In this document: positions 1 through 8,207 of the stretch, piece by piece | How the letters are laid out: each line of letters starts with the position of its first letter | How positions within the stretch are numbered: the first letter of the stretch is position 1 | Source of the DNA: Azoarcus sp. | GTDB taxonomy: Bacteria; Pseudomonadota; Gammaproteobacteria; Burkholderiales; Rhodocyclaceae | Assembly: GCA_031282905.1 (NCBI GenBank) | Contig: JAITCV010000141.1 | Location: 1-15,684 of the forward strand | Reading direction: 5' to 3' | Length of the DNA: 15,684 nt | The notes under the pieces: generated by a model | Database searches by the model: none | What the model saw: only the letters and a program-made list of their open reading frames with translations | Told to the model about the DNA's origin: nothing | Program-made: the position numbers and the translations under genes

Positions 1-67
1 CATGGACATCGTTGTCGTGCCACGACATGCGATCAAAGTCCGCATCCGTCCAGACCTGCTGCTGCAT
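1..67 (-). CDS. Small conserved hypothetical protein, N-terminal part only
   Basis: Only the first 22 codons are visible before the left window edge, so the C-terminus is missing. The protein begins MQQQVWTDADFDRMSWHD, with Trp, His and Asp clustered early. I recall small uncharacterised bacterial proteins that start in this way (a W-H-D-N motif followed by a short beta-rich body), but I cannot assign a function. The ATG at 67-65 is preceded by a near-perfect Shine-Dalgarno AGGAGG (complement of 74-79) with 6 bases of spacing, which strongly supports the start. It follows the 106-residue gene after 66 bases on the same strand, so it may be the last or a separately translated member of the same transcript. 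Confidence 0.6.
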   Translation of the reverse strand, partial: MQQQVWTDADFDRMSWHDNDVH

Positions 68-133
68 TCGATGCCTCCTAACTCTTGGCTACACGGGTTG
101 CCGCAGGCAGTCCGTGGAAGGAAATGTTGGTCA

Positions 134-454
134 TCAATGACGTTTCCATAGTTTGACGAGAGATTCGTCTTCTGTTACCTGGCTGTCACGATACTCCTGA
201 TCCAGAAGGACTCGTGTCGCCCATTGTCGTGCATCCCAATGTGGAAGTTCCTTACCTAAGCAAACCAAGGCTCCGAAGATGGTTCGCTCTTTATCCCGAA
301 AGAGAAGTGCACTAAACCAAAGGCCATCTTCGCGTTGTGACGGGGTTTCTACATACGAGCCGAACACCCATTCATCTGTCTGGTGTTTGGCCTTCAGTTT
401 TCTCGGTTTTACGTAGTTGAAAAGCCCAAGCACATTCCTGGATGTCATGCTCAT
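134..454 (-). CDS. Uncharacterised 106-residue protein after moaE
   Basis: I do not recognise this protein. It is 106 residues, soluble, with no signal peptide or membrane segment, and has many Trp, Arg and Lys residues and no Cys pair. Its ATG overlaps the moaE stop codon (ATGA, 454-451), with GGGAG a few bases upstream, so it is probably translationally coupled to moaE and part of the nap-moa transcript. Base composition is unlike its neighbours: about 50% GC by hand count over 181-420, against about 70% in a moaE stretch (541-600). This suggests later acquisition or weak codon selection. Its place after the molybdopterin synthase genes does not by itself make it a cofactor gene. Confidence 0.6.
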   Translation of the reverse strand: MSMTSRNVLGLFNYVKPRKLKAKHQTDEWVFGSYVETPSQREDGLWFSALLFRDKERTIFGALVCLGKELPHWDARQWATRVLLDQEYRDSQVTEDESLVKLWKRH

Positions 455-876
455 TGGTCTCCCGTACCAGCCATTTCGCCATCCGCCACGATTTCTTTCT
501 TCCAGATCGGCACGCGTTCCTTGAGTTCGTCGATCAGCCAGCGGCAGGCTTCCAGCGCGGGGGCGCGGTGTTCGGCGGCGGTGGCGATGAAAACGATGTC
601 ATCACCAGCCTGGATATTGCCGAGCCGGTGCACGATGCGCGCGCCGATCAGGCCGAAACGCTCAATGGCTTCGGCGCGCAGTTTTTGCAGTTCGGCCAGG
701 GCCATCGGGAGATAGGCGTCGAAGTCGATCGCGCCGACCTTGCCTTCCCCGGAAAAATCGCGCGCGCAGCCGAGGAAGCTGGCGATGCCGCCGATGCGCT
801 TCGATTCGGCGCGCAGCGCGCGGATTTCTTCGTCCTGGGAAAAACCTTCCTGTTGCAGGCGTACCGGATCGCGCAT
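451..876 (-). CDS. moaE: Molybdopterin synthase catalytic (large) subunit MoaE
   Basis: MoaE is the large subunit of molybdopterin synthase. With thiocarboxylated MoaD it inserts two sulfurs into cyclic pyranopterin monophosphate to give molybdopterin in the cytoplasm. The 141-residue product is close to the usual ~150. Family signatures are visible: HRLG at residues 83-86 followed by GD at 91-92, HR at 103-104, and the C-terminal VPIWKKE at 122-128 carrying the conserved lysines that act on MoaD and substrate. I chose the ATG at 876-874, one base after the moaD stop, because GGAGG lies 5 bases upstream. The open frame extends further upstream, but only by running over moaD. It sits between moaD and a small unknown gene with an ATGA overlap. 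Confidence 0.95.
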   Translation of the reverse strand: MRDPVRLQQEGFSQDEEIRALRAESKRIGGIASFLGCARDFSGEGKVGAIDFDAYLPMALAELQKLRAEAIERFGLIGARIVHRLGNIQAGDDIVFIATAAEHRAPALEACRWLIDELKERVPIWKKEIVADGEMAGTGDQ

Positions 877-877
877 T

Positions 878-1120
878 TCATCCTCCGGAAAAAGGCGACA
901 TGAAAACGATTTCACAACGGTCGGACAGCGGCGGGCCAGGTTCGTCGCGCACGCGCTCGCCGTCGACGGCAACGATGGAGACCAGCGCGAAGGCGTCCGG
1001 ATAGCGCGGCTGCAACATGTCGCGCACGTCCTGCCAGCGCAGACCGGCGCGAAACGGCAGGTCGAGCTGTCGCGCGCCGACGCGTTCGGCCACCGGGCCG
1101 AAGAAGAGGACGCGGATCAT
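878..1120 (-). CDS. moaD: Molybdopterin synthase sulfur-carrier subunit MoaD
   Basis: MoaD is the small ubiquitin-like subunit of molybdopterin synthase. Its C-terminal Gly-Gly is adenylated and converted to a thiocarboxylate that donates sulfur in the MoaE active site. The 80-residue product begins MIRVLFFGPVAERVG, the normal beta-grasp start, and ends SPFSGG, so the essential terminal GG is intact. The ATG at 1120-1118 overlaps the moaC stop (ATGA), with GGAG 7 bases upstream. An in-frame ATG at 1141 would add seven residues inside moaC and is less likely. The next gene, moaE, starts one base after the stop, as expected for subunits made in equal amounts. Confidence 0.95.
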   Translation of the reverse strand: MIRVLFFGPVAERVGARQLDLPFRAGLRWQDVRDMLQPRYPDAFALVSIVAVDGERVRDEPGPPLSDRCEIVFMSPFSGG

Positions 1121-1614
1121 GTCTCCGCTCCGCGCAGCCATGTCCCGCGCCTGCCGCCGCGCTTTTCCTCAAGCTGGATGTTTTCGATGCGCATGCCGCG
1201 ATCAATGGCCTTGCACATGTCGTAGATCGTCAGCAGCGCGGCAGAGACCGCGCACAGGGCTTCCATTTCCACGCCGGTCGGGGCGGTGCACAGGGTCTTC
1301 ACCGTCACCCGCAGCGCGGCCTTGCCATCGTCGATTTCGCCGATTTCATCGAACCCGACCTCGACGCCGGAGAGCGGCAGCGCGTGGCACATCGGGATCG
1401 TTTCCGGGGTGCGCTTGGCCGCCATGACCGCGGCCACATCGGCCACCGCCAGCACGTCGCCCTTGGCAAGCGTTCCGGCGCGGATGCGTTCCAGCGTCGC
1501 CGGGGACATGCGGATCACCCCGCTGGCCGTTGCTTCGCGGCGGGTCGCGGCCTTTTCCGAGACATCGACCATGCGTGCCCGGCCATCGGCGGAAAAATGC
1601 GTCAGATCATTCAA
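1117..1614 (-). CDS. moaC: Cyclic pyranopterin monophosphate synthase MoaC (TTG start)
   Basis: MoaC converts 3',8-cyclo-7,8-dihydro-GTP, made by MoaA, into cyclic pyranopterin monophosphate, the second half of step one of molybdenum cofactor synthesis. The protein is 165 residues, against about 160 for the family. It shows MVDVSEKA at 15-22, MCHALPL at 75-81, the KTLCTAPTGVEMEAL block at 106-120, and YDMCKAID at 131-138 holding the catalytic Asp and Lys. The start is a TTG at 1614-1612. It is preceded by AGGGAG at 7 bases, and the N-terminus MNDLTHF then aligns with the MSQLTHI-type start of E. coli MoaC. Starting at the first ATG (1572) would remove conserved N-terminal residues. It lies 18 bases after moaA. 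Confidence 0.94.
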   Translation of the reverse strand: MNDLTHFSADGRARMVDVSEKAATRREATASGVIRMSPATLERIRAGTLAKGDVLAVADVAAVMAAKRTPETIPMCHALPLSGVEVGFDEIGEIDDGKAALRVTVKTLCTAPTGVEMEALCAVSAALLTIYDMCKAIDRGMRIENIQLEEKRGGRRGTWLRGAET

Positions 1615-1621
1615 GCGACTA

Positions 1622-1627
1622 CTCCCT
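1622..1627 (-). promoter_or_regulatory. Shine-Dalgarno that decides the moaC TTG start
   Basis: The minus strand reads AGGGAG here, seven bases before the TTG at 1614-1612. No ATG with a comparable site exists nearby in frame. The site lies in the 18-base gap after the moaA stop, so its only plausible role is moaC initiation. Confidence 0.7.
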
Positions 1628-1632
1628 GAAAA

Positions 1633-2670
1633 CTATCCGCCAATATACGACATTTCGATTTTCCGTACCGACGACCCGCTGGCGGCATGGCGGCGCTGCG
1701 AATAGCGGTCGGCGCGCGCGGCCCAGGCGGCGGCGATGCGGCGTTGCAATTGCAGGTCATTTTCCCCGCCACGCAACGGCGCGCGCAGGTCGACGCCTTC
1801 GGCGGCGAACAGACAGGGATAGAGCTTGCCGTCGGTCGACAGGCGCAGACGGCCGCAATCACCGCAAAAAGGTTGCGTCACCGAGGCAATGACGCCGATC
1901 TCGCCGCCGCCGTCAACGTATTCCCAGCGTTGCGCGACTTCACCCGGAGAGCGGGCGTCGATGGGTTGGAGCGGATATTCGGCGTCGATCCGCGTCAGCA
2001 TTTCGCGCACCGTGACCACGTCGTCGAGCCGCCAGCCGTTGCTCTCGCCGACGTCCATGTACTCGATGAAACGCACGATGATGCCGCTATGACGAAAGTG
2101 ATCGAGCAGCGGCAGGATTTCGCTTTCGTTTACGCCACGCTTGATGACCGTGTTGAGCTTGAGCGGCGCGAATCCCGCCGCCTGGGCCGCGGCGATGCCT
2201 TCGAGCACGGCGGCCGGACTGCTCCTGCCGCCGCTCATGCGGCGAAAGACGGCTTCGTCCAGCGCATCGAGGCTGATGTTGAGGCGCGCAAGACCGGCGT
2301 CTTTCAGGGCGCGCGCTTTTTTCGCCAACAGGGTGCCGTTGCTGGTCATGGCGAGTTCGATGGGTTTGCCGCCCTCGCCATGGAGCCGGGCCAGCATTTC
2401 CACCAGCCGCTCGATGCCGCGCCGCAGCAGCGGCTCGCCGCCAGAGATGCGAATCTTGCGTACCCCGAGGGTGACGCACTGACGGGCGATGCGCACGATT
2501 TCTTCGAAACTCAGCAGATCGGCGTGGCGCAGGAAAACGAATTCCTGCCCGAAAACTTCGCGCGGCATGCAGTACGCGCAGCGCAGGTTGCAGCGATCCG
2601 TTACCGAAATGCGCAGATCACGCAAGGGACGGCGCAGGCTGTCCAGGGTTTCGGGCCGCTCGTGCGTCAT
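1633..2670 (-). CDS. moaA: GTP 3',8-cyclase MoaA, radical SAM enzyme
   Basis: MoaA uses S-adenosylmethionine and two [4Fe-4S] clusters to rearrange GTP to 3',8-cyclo-7,8-dihydro-GTP, the first step of molybdenum cofactor synthesis. The 345-residue length is normal. The radical SAM motif CNLRCAYC has its cysteines at 27, 31 and 34. GGEP is at 77-80, and the C-terminal cluster cysteines are at 269, 272 and 286 in a CGDCGRLRL context that also binds GTP. The chain ends SYIGG, so the conserved terminal Gly-Gly is present. The ATG at 2670 lies two bases after the napC stop, so it is almost certainly read from the nap transcript. This would make cofactor supply follow nitrate reductase expression. 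Confidence 0.97.
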   Translation of the reverse strand: MTHERPETLDSLRRPLRDLRISVTDRCNLRCAYCMPREVFGQEFVFLRHADLLSFEEIVRIARQCVTLGVRKIRISGGEPLLRRGIERLVEMLARLHGEGGKPIELAMTSNGTLLAKKARALKDAGLARLNISLDALDEAVFRRMSGGRSSPAAVLEGIAAAQAAGFAPLKLNTVIKRGVNESEILPLLDHFRHSGIIVRFIEYMDVGESNGWRLDDVVTVREMLTRIDAEYPLQPIDARSPGEVAQRWEYVDGGGEIGVIASVTQPFCGDCGRLRLSTDGKLYPCLFAAEGVDLRAPLRGGENDLQLQRRIAAAWAARADRYSQRRHAASGSSVRKIEMSYIGG

Positions 2671-2672
2671 GT

Positions 2673-3329
2673 TCAGTCTTCTTTCGGATTCGTTCCGGAA
2701 TGGAAGAGCTTCGCCACGAGATTGGCCGAATCAGCCGCGCCCTGGTTGATCGTCGGCAGCCGGTGGGCGACGCCCTTGTGGCAGTCGATGCAGGTCTGGC
2801 CGTTGGTTTCCATGTGCTGGTCGGTGGCACGATAGCTTTGCATGCTGTAGTCGAAGGAATCGGCGTCATGGCAATTGCGGCATTCCTGCGAATCGTTGGC
2901 GCTCATGCGCCGCCATTCGCGTTGGGCCAGTTGCGGGCGCCGGGCGTCGAATTTCTCGGGTGTGTCGATGGTGCCGCGGAACGTGTGCCAGACTTCATTG
3001 GCCGCCCTGAGCTTGCGGACGATCTTGGGCAGGAACGATTTCGGCACGTGGCAGTCCGCGCACACCGCCCGCACGCCGCTGCGGTTGGTGTAGTGGATGC
3101 TGCCCTGATATTCCCGGTAGACGTTGTCTTTCATTTCGTGACAGGAGAGGCAGAAATCCTCGCGGTTCGTCCATTCCAGCGCTGTGTTGAAGACCACCAG
3201 GAAAGCGACGCCGAGAACGAAGGCGACGAGCACGCCGGTCGAGATGAGATGCCGCCTGCGCGCGGAGCTTGCGCCATCACGGTTATCTTTTTCTGGATGG
3301 CGTTCGTGCTCGTGCCTGGGGGTTGTCAT
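2673..3329 (-). CDS. napC: Tetrahaem c-type cytochrome NapC, quinol dehydrogenase
   Basis: NapC is the membrane-anchored NapC/NirT-family cytochrome that oxidises quinol and delivers electrons to periplasmic NapAB. The 218-residue product has one N-terminal membrane anchor at about 29-50 and four CxxCH haem sites whose first cysteines are residues 60 (CLSCH), 90 (CADCH), 150 (CRNCH) and 180 (CIDCH), as expected for NapC. The hydrophilic tail before the anchor (residues 1-28, rich in His, Arg and Glu) is somewhat long for the family. It follows napB by 21 bases, and moaA starts two bases after its stop. NapC and NapGH together give two quinol entry routes in this operon. NirT and CymA are related alternatives, but the position after napB favours NapC. 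Confidence 0.95.
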   Translation of the reverse strand: MTTPRHEHERHPEKDNRDGASSARRRHLISTGVLVAFVLGVAFLVVFNTALEWTNREDFCLSCHEMKDNVYREYQGSIHYTNRSGVRAVCADCHVPKSFLPKIVRKLRAANEVWHTFRGTIDTPEKFDARRPQLAQREWRRMSANDSQECRNCHDADSFDYSMQSYRATDQHMETNGQTCIDCHKGVAHRLPTINQGAADSANLVAKLFHSGTNPKED

Positions 3330-3350
3330 TCTTGTGTTTCCCCGCGTGGT

Positions 3351-3800
3351 TCAGCGTGTCCCGCCTGGACGCTGGTAGGTATTGGCGATAAGCGGTTTGG
3401 CATCGACCTGCGGCACATGGCATTGCAGGCAGAAATAGCGGCGGGCCGAAACGTTGGGCAATTCCTTGCCAGTGGCATCCTGAAAATGCGTCTGCGATAT
3501 CTTGGTGGCTCTTTCCTTGCGGTAGTTTTCCCAGGAATGGCAATCAAGACATCTGTTGGCGCCCTTGGTGATGGGATAGTTGTCCACTTCGTGCGACACC
3601 AGCGGCGGCTGCTGGAGGAAATCGCGTTCCAGTGGCGCGCTTTCGATCGCTTTCTTGAGCGCGTCGCCGTCGGCGGGCAGCGTCTTCGGGATGGGCGCGC
3701 CGCGCAGGGTGACGAGGCCGCCATCGTCCGCGCCAAAGGCAATGCAGGACAAGGACAGCAATCCAGTCAGGAAGATGAGGCCAGGAAGACGATTTTTCAT
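3351..3800 (-). CDS. napB: Periplasmic dihaem cytochrome NapB, nitrate reductase small subunit
   Basis: NapB is the electron-transfer subunit that passes electrons from NapC or NapGH to the Fe-S cluster of NapA in the periplasm. The 149-residue precursor has a Sec signal peptide (basic MKNR, hydrophobic core about 7-22, cleavage probably after AFG near residue 23). Two haem sites, CLDCH at 84-88 and CLQCH at 124-128, match the family. Histidines in VSH (about 70) and THFQD (about 105) are the probable distal haem ligands. The start overlaps the napH stop (ATGA), and AAGGAG lies 6 bases upstream, so the start is secure. Confidence 0.95.
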   Translation of the reverse strand: MKNRLPGLIFLTGLLSLSCIAFGADDGGLVTLRGAPIPKTLPADGDALKKAIESAPLERDFLQQPPLVSHEVDNYPITKGANRCLDCHSWENYRKERATKISQTHFQDATGKELPNVSARRYFCLQCHVPQVDAKPLIANTYQRPGGTR

Positions 3801-4759
3801 GATGAACTCCTTCGATCGAAACGATGAGTGAGTCTGAAGACCTTTTGGCTACAGACATCGATGCAACGGCCACAAGTCGTGCACAAGGGAGCGCGGATGA
3901 TCGGGGATTCCTGTCCTGCTTTCTTGAGGGCGGGGCGGATGACCTGGGGTTCGGGACAGACGGCGAAACAGTCCATGCAATCGTTGCAAGCTTCGCGCCT
4001 CGACGCGGATACGCGCAGCAGCGCTGTTCTGCCGAGCAGGCTGTAGAACGCGCCCGTCGGACACAGGTGTCCACACCAGCCGCGCTGGGCGAAAAGCAGG
4101 TCGTAGATGAACACGATGAGCAGGAAACACCCCCCCGCGCCCATGCCGAAAATCAGCCCGCGATGCGCGATCGCTACCGGGTTGAACCATTCCCAGGCCA
4201 GCGTGCCGGTGACGGCGGCGGCGATGAAGGTGCCGACGAGAAAGCCGTAGCGGGTAGCGGCGGGCGGAACATGGTTGGCCTTGATGCCGAGGCGTCGCCG
4301 CATCCAGGCGGCGGCGTCGGTGACCAGGTTGACTGGGCACACCCACGCGCAGAACACGCGCCCGCCGACGAGCAGGTAGAAGACCACGACGATCGCCGCG
4401 CCGACGACGGCGGTGGCGGCGGGCACGAAGCCGGCGGCGAGAATCTGCAGAAAGATATAGGGGTCGGTCAGCGGCAAGGTGTCGAGGGTGAGGCTGGAGG
4501 CAAGATTGCCCTTGACGAGCCACAGACCGCCGCCGTCCTGTATTTTTTCGATCAGCGCCGCAAGCATCGGCCAGTCGGCGCCATGGTTGCCGGCGGCAAA
4601 CCACGACGCGAAATGCTGGAAACCCGGCCCGATGAGAAAGAGCGCGAGGATGCCCAGTTGCGAGATGCGGCGCAGCAACAGCCACTTGTGCGCGGCGAGC
4701 CAGCCTTTTTGCGCGATGGCGTCCTGGCCGGGCCGCAGGCGATCCGCGGCGCGGCTCAT
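3797..4759 (-). CDS. napH: Membrane ferredoxin-type quinol dehydrogenase subunit NapH
   Basis: NapH is an inner-membrane Fe-S protein that with NapG oxidises quinol (ubiquinol in E. coli) and feeds the Nap system. The 320-residue product has membrane segments at about 28-45, 101-131 (probably two passes), 170-187 and 203-224. The two cytoplasmic CxxxCP motifs of the family are at 137-142 and 229-234. The C-terminal ferredoxin domain has ligands C258, C261, C264, C268 and C293, C296, C299, C303. The ATG at 4759 overlaps the napG stop (ATGA) and has GAGG eight bases upstream. An in-frame GTG at 4768 is possible but less likely. The stop overlaps the napB start. Confidence 0.95.
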   Translation of the reverse strand: MSRAADRLRPGQDAIAQKGWLAAHKWLLLRRISQLGILALFLIGPGFQHFASWFAAGNHGADWPMLAALIEKIQDGGGLWLVKGNLASSLTLDTLPLTDPYIFLQILAAGFVPAATAVVGAAIVVVFYLLVGGRVFCAWVCPVNLVTDAAAWMRRRLGIKANHVPPAATRYGFLVGTFIAAAVTGTLAWEWFNPVAIAHRGLIFGMGAGGCFLLIVFIYDLLFAQRGWCGHLCPTGAFYSLLGRTALLRVSASRREACNDCMDCFAVCPEPQVIRPALKKAGQESPIIRAPLCTTCGRCIDVCSQKVFRLTHRFDRRSSS

Positions 4760-5640
4760 GGCCGCCACCTCGAATCGATGCCGGGCGGCGTCGGCTCATC
4801 GGCGGCTTCCGCCGCGTTCTCCGGCGTCGGCTGCTCACCGTCGCCAACGCGCGAATCACCGTAGGGCTTGCCTTCCAGGCCGCGCACGGGGAGTTCAACC
4901 TGCTCGCCGATGAGCGAACCGCCGTGTTTTTCCCGTTCTTCCCAGCCCTTGCGGTAATGCGCGCCGAGCTTGCCCTGCGCCAGCGGCAACGGCAGCACCC
5001 TGATGGCCGCTTCGTCCAGCACGCAGGCAGCCTCGCATTTGCCGCAGCCAGTGCAATGCGCGGAATGCACGGTGGGCAACAACATGGCATGGCGATCGGA
5101 ACGGGCATTGTGCTGCCGCTCCAGGGTGATCGCCTTGTCGATCACCGGACAGACGCGATAGCACACGTCACAGCGCAGGCCGAGGAAATTGAGGCAGGTT
5201 TCATGGTCGATCAGCACCGCCAAGCCCATGCGCGATTGGGCAATGTCGGTGAGTCCGGGGTCGAGCGCCCCGGTGGGACACGGCTTGATGCACGGAATAT
5301 CCTCGCACATCTCACAGGGAATGTTCCGTGCGGTGAAATAGGGGGTGCCCGTCGGCACGGGATCGCCGGGCACGGCAAGCTTCAGAATGTCATAAGGACA
5401 ATCGCGCACGCACAGACCGCAGCGCGTACAGGCGGCGAGGAACTCGTCTTCCGGCAGCGCACCGGGCGGACGCAGCGCCTGTGCCGCCAGAGCGCGATTC
5501 TGCCAAGCGGACAAGCCCACGCCCAAGGTCATGAAACAGCCGCCACCCACCGCGCCCGCCATGCCGGCGAGAAACTTGCGCCGCGCCGAAGAAACCACGG
5601 GTTTCTCCGGGGCACGATCGGCGGAATCGATGGCGTTCAT
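4756..5640 (-). CDS. napG: Tat-exported ferredoxin-type protein NapG
   Basis: NapG is a periplasmic four-cluster Fe-S protein that works with NapH in quinol oxidation and electron delivery to NapAB. The 294-residue product starts with a twin-arginine signal (ARRKFLAG at 19-26, hydrophobic region to about 53). Four cysteine groups follow: CTRCGLCVRDCP from 71, CEMCEDIPC from 109, CLNFLGLRCDVC from 149, and CTGCGKCEAAC from 196. A tail of about 50 residues from 245, rich in Glu, Pro and Ala and without Cys, extends beyond the last cluster. I use the ATG at 5640. It lies 31 bases after napA and has only a weak ribosome site, so translation may depend on coupling. The stop overlaps the napH start. 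Confidence 0.94.
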   Translation of the reverse strand: MNAIDSADRAPEKPVVSSARRKFLAGMAGAVGGGCFMTLGVGLSAWQNRALAAQALRPPGALPEDEFLAACTRCGLCVRDCPYDILKLAVPGDPVPTGTPYFTARNIPCEMCEDIPCIKPCPTGALDPGLTDIAQSRMGLAVLIDHETCLNFLGLRCDVCYRVCPVIDKAITLERQHNARSDRHAMLLPTVHSAHCTGCGKCEAACVLDEAAIRVLPLPLAQGKLGAHYRKGWEEREKHGGSLIGEQVELPVRGLEGKPYGDSRVGDGEQPTPENAAEAADEPTPPGIDSRWRP

Positions 5641-5671
5641 CGCCAGATTCTCATGCCTTGGCCACGCGCGC

Positions 5672-8206
5672 TCAGACGCGCACCACCTTGACCGCACACT
5701 TCTTGAAGTCCGTTTCCTTGGACAACGGACAAGTGGCATCCAGCGTGAGCTTGTTGACCAGCTTGGCTTCATCGAAGAACGGCACGAACACCAGACCTCG
5801 CGGCGGCTTGTTGCGCCCCCTCGTTTCGACCTGCAAGGTGATTTCGCCCCGGCGGGAGACGACTTTCACCTTCATGCCTCGTTGCAGCTTGCGTTCCTTG
5901 GCATCGTCCGGATGCATGAAGACGACTGCTTCCGGCACCGCGCGATGCAGTTCGGGCACGCGCTGGGTCATGGAGCCAGTATGCCAATGTTCCAGCACCC
6001 GCCCGGTGGACATCCACAAATCATATTCTTTGTCCGGGACTTCCACGGGCGCTTGATAAGGCAGGGCGAAGATGACTGCCTTGCCGTCCTTGTGGCCGTA
6101 GAAGCTGACGTCGCCGCTGGTCACGTAAGGGTCGTAGTCCTTGCGGAAGCGCCACAGGGTTTCCTTGCCCTTCACGACCGGCCAGCGCAGGCCGCGCGCC
6201 TTGTGATAGATGTCGAACGGCGCGAGGTCATGCTGGCGCCCCCGTCCGAAGGCGGCGTATTCCTCGAACAGGCCCTTTTGCACGTAGAAGCCGAAATGCT
6301 CGGATTCATCGTTGGTGTAGCCTTCAATGGCGTGCGCGTTGACGACGGCGGTATCTTCCTTCGGGAACTTGTTGGCGATCTTGTTGGCGAAGAGCACGTC
6401 ATAGAGCGTCTTGTCCTGATATTCCGGCTTCTGCTTGAGCAGTTCGGCGGGCCAGATTTCCTCGAGCTTAAAATACTTGGAAAACTCCATGTATTGCCAC
6501 AGGTCGGAACGCGCCTCGCCCGGCGCCTTCACCTGCTGACGCCAGAACTGGGTGCGCCGCTCGGCATTGCCGTAGGCGCCTTCCTTCTCGGCCCACATCG
6601 CCGAGGGCAGGATCAGATCGGCGGCCATCGCCGACACTGTGGGATAGACGTCGGAGACCACCACGAAGGCTTCGGGATTGCGCCAGCCGGGGTAGATTTC
6701 GCCATTGATGTTCGGCCCGGCCTGCATGTTGTTGGTGGTCGACGTCCAATAACACTTCAGCTTGCCGTCCTTCAGGGCGCGGCTCTGCGCCACGGCGTGC
6801 AAGCCCACCTTGGGCGAAATCGTGCCCTCCGGCAATTGCCAGAGTTTTTCCGCGAGTTTGCGGTGTTCCGGGTTGCCGACCACCATGTCGGCGGGCAGAC
6901 GGTGCGCGAAGGTGCCAACCTCGCGCGCCGTGCCGCAGGCGGAGGGCTGCCCGGTCAGCGAGAAGGGGCCGCAGCCGGGCGAGGAAATCTTGCCGGTGAG
7001 CAGGTGCACGTTGTAGATCATGTTGTTGACCCAAGTGCCGCGCGTATGCTGGTTGACGCCCATCGTCCAGAAGGAAACCACTTTCCTCCCTGGATCGGCG
7101 TACAACTCGGCCAGTTTCTTCAGGTTTTCGGCGGGCACGCCGGAGAGCTCGACGGTTTTTTCCAGTGTGTATTCGGCAACGAACTGGGCGAAATCGTCGA
7201 ACCCGATGTTTTCGGCAGCGCCCGCGTCGCCCTTGGGCTTGCCGTCCGGGCCCTCGTAGCCGTTGCTGGTGGCCTTCTGCTCGAACGGATTGTTGGGCCG
7301 CAGGCCATAGCCGATATCGGTCGCGCCTTTCTTGAAATTGACGTGCTTGCCGATGAAATCCATGTTGGCCCGCTTCGTCTGGATGATGTGGTTGCAGAGG
7401 TAATTCAGGATCGCCAGATCGGCCTGCGGCTTGAAGATCATCGCGTTGTCGGCCAATTCGAACGAACGATGCTCGAAGGTCGACAACACATGGACTTCAC
7501 ATTTTTCCTGGGTCAGGCGGCGGTCGGTGACGCGCGACCACAGCACCGGGTGCATTTCAGCCATATTGGAGCCCCAGAGCACGAAGGCGTCGGCGTTTTC
7601 GATATCGTCGTAACAGCCCATCGGCTCGTCGATGCCGAAAGTGCGTATGAAGCCGACCACGGCGGAAGCCATGCAGTGACGGGCGTTCGGGTCGAGATTG
7701 TTGGAGCGAAAGCCCGCTTTCCACAGTTTCGCGGCGGCGTAGCCTTCCCAGATCGTCCATTGCCCGGAACCGAACATGGCAATGGATTCGGGGCCGAACG
7801 TCGCCAGCGCCTCCTTCCATTTTTCCGCCATGATCTTGAAAGCCTCATCCCACGACACCGGGGTGAAATCGCCATCCTTGTCGTATTTGCCGCCCTTCTT
7901 GCGCAATAACGGCTGGGTGAGCCTGTCCTTGCCATACATGATCTTGGAGAGGAAATAGCCCTTGATGCAGTTCAGGCCGCGATTCACCGGCGCGTCCGGA
8001 TCGCCCTGGGTGGCGACGAGCTTGCCGCCCTGCACGCCCGCCAGCACCGAACAGCCGGTGCCGCAGAAACGACAGGGAATCTTGTCCCAGCGAATCGACT
8101 TGTCGGCGGACTGGGCCGCGACCGTGGCGGGCAATGAAATGCCGGCAGTAGCCGCGGCGGCGGCGATGGCTTGGGTTTTCAGAAATTCACGACGATCCAT
8201 GGACAT
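5672..8206 (-). CDS. napA: Periplasmic nitrate reductase catalytic subunit NapA
   Basis: NapA reduces nitrate to nitrite in the periplasm with a Mo-bis-molybdopterin guanine dinucleotide cofactor and one [4Fe-4S] cluster. The 844-residue precursor matches the family's ~830. A twin-arginine signal (DRREFLKTQA, residues 4-13, then an alanine-rich core) is followed by cluster ligands C45, C48, C52 and C80. The conserved ARHCMAS block carries C178, the Mo ligand, which marks NapA rather than NarG or the Ser/Sec enzymes. Conserved blocks such as GCYDDIENAD and HWHTGSMT follow. I chose the ATG at 8206 because GAGGAG lies 7 bases upstream and it begins one base after napD. Longer frames run into napD. 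No key residue appears to be missing. Confidence 0.98.
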   Translation of the reverse strand: MSMDRREFLKTQAIAAAAATAGISLPATVAAQSADKSIRWDKIPCRFCGTGCSVLAGVQGGKLVATQGDPDAPVNRGLNCIKGYFLSKIMYGKDRLTQPLLRKKGGKYDKDGDFTPVSWDEAFKIMAEKWKEALATFGPESIAMFGSGQWTIWEGYAAAKLWKAGFRSNNLDPNARHCMASAVVGFIRTFGIDEPMGCYDDIENADAFVLWGSNMAEMHPVLWSRVTDRRLTQEKCEVHVLSTFEHRSFELADNAMIFKPQADLAILNYLCNHIIQTKRANMDFIGKHVNFKKGATDIGYGLRPNNPFEQKATSNGYEGPDGKPKGDAGAAENIGFDDFAQFVAEYTLEKTVELSGVPAENLKKLAELYADPGRKVVSFWTMGVNQHTRGTWVNNMIYNVHLLTGKISSPGCGPFSLTGQPSACGTAREVGTFAHRLPADMVVGNPEHRKLAEKLWQLPEGTISPKVGLHAVAQSRALKDGKLKCYWTSTTNNMQAGPNINGEIYPGWRNPEAFVVVSDVYPTVSAMAADLILPSAMWAEKEGAYGNAERRTQFWRQQVKAPGEARSDLWQYMEFSKYFKLEEIWPAELLKQKPEYQDKTLYDVLFANKIANKFPKEDTAVVNAHAIEGYTNDESEHFGFYVQKGLFEEYAAFGRGRQHDLAPFDIYHKARGLRWPVVKGKETLWRFRKDYDPYVTSGDVSFYGHKDGKAVIFALPYQAPVEVPDKEYDLWMSTGRVLEHWHTGSMTQRVPELHRAVPEAVVFMHPDDAKERKLQRGMKVKVVSRRGEITLQVETRGRNKPPRGLVFVPFFDEAKLVNKLTLDATCPLSKETDFKKCAVKVVRV

Positions 8207-8207
8207 G

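Noticed and set aside
1687..3827. Two long plus-strand frames opposite moaA, napC and napB.
   Set aside because: They are mirror images of strongly supported minus-strand genes in GC-rich DNA.
5531..7909. A 792-codon open frame on the plus strand opposite napA and napG.
   Set aside because: It is antisense to clearly coding napA. Such frames are common opposite high-GC genes, and its product shows no family motif.
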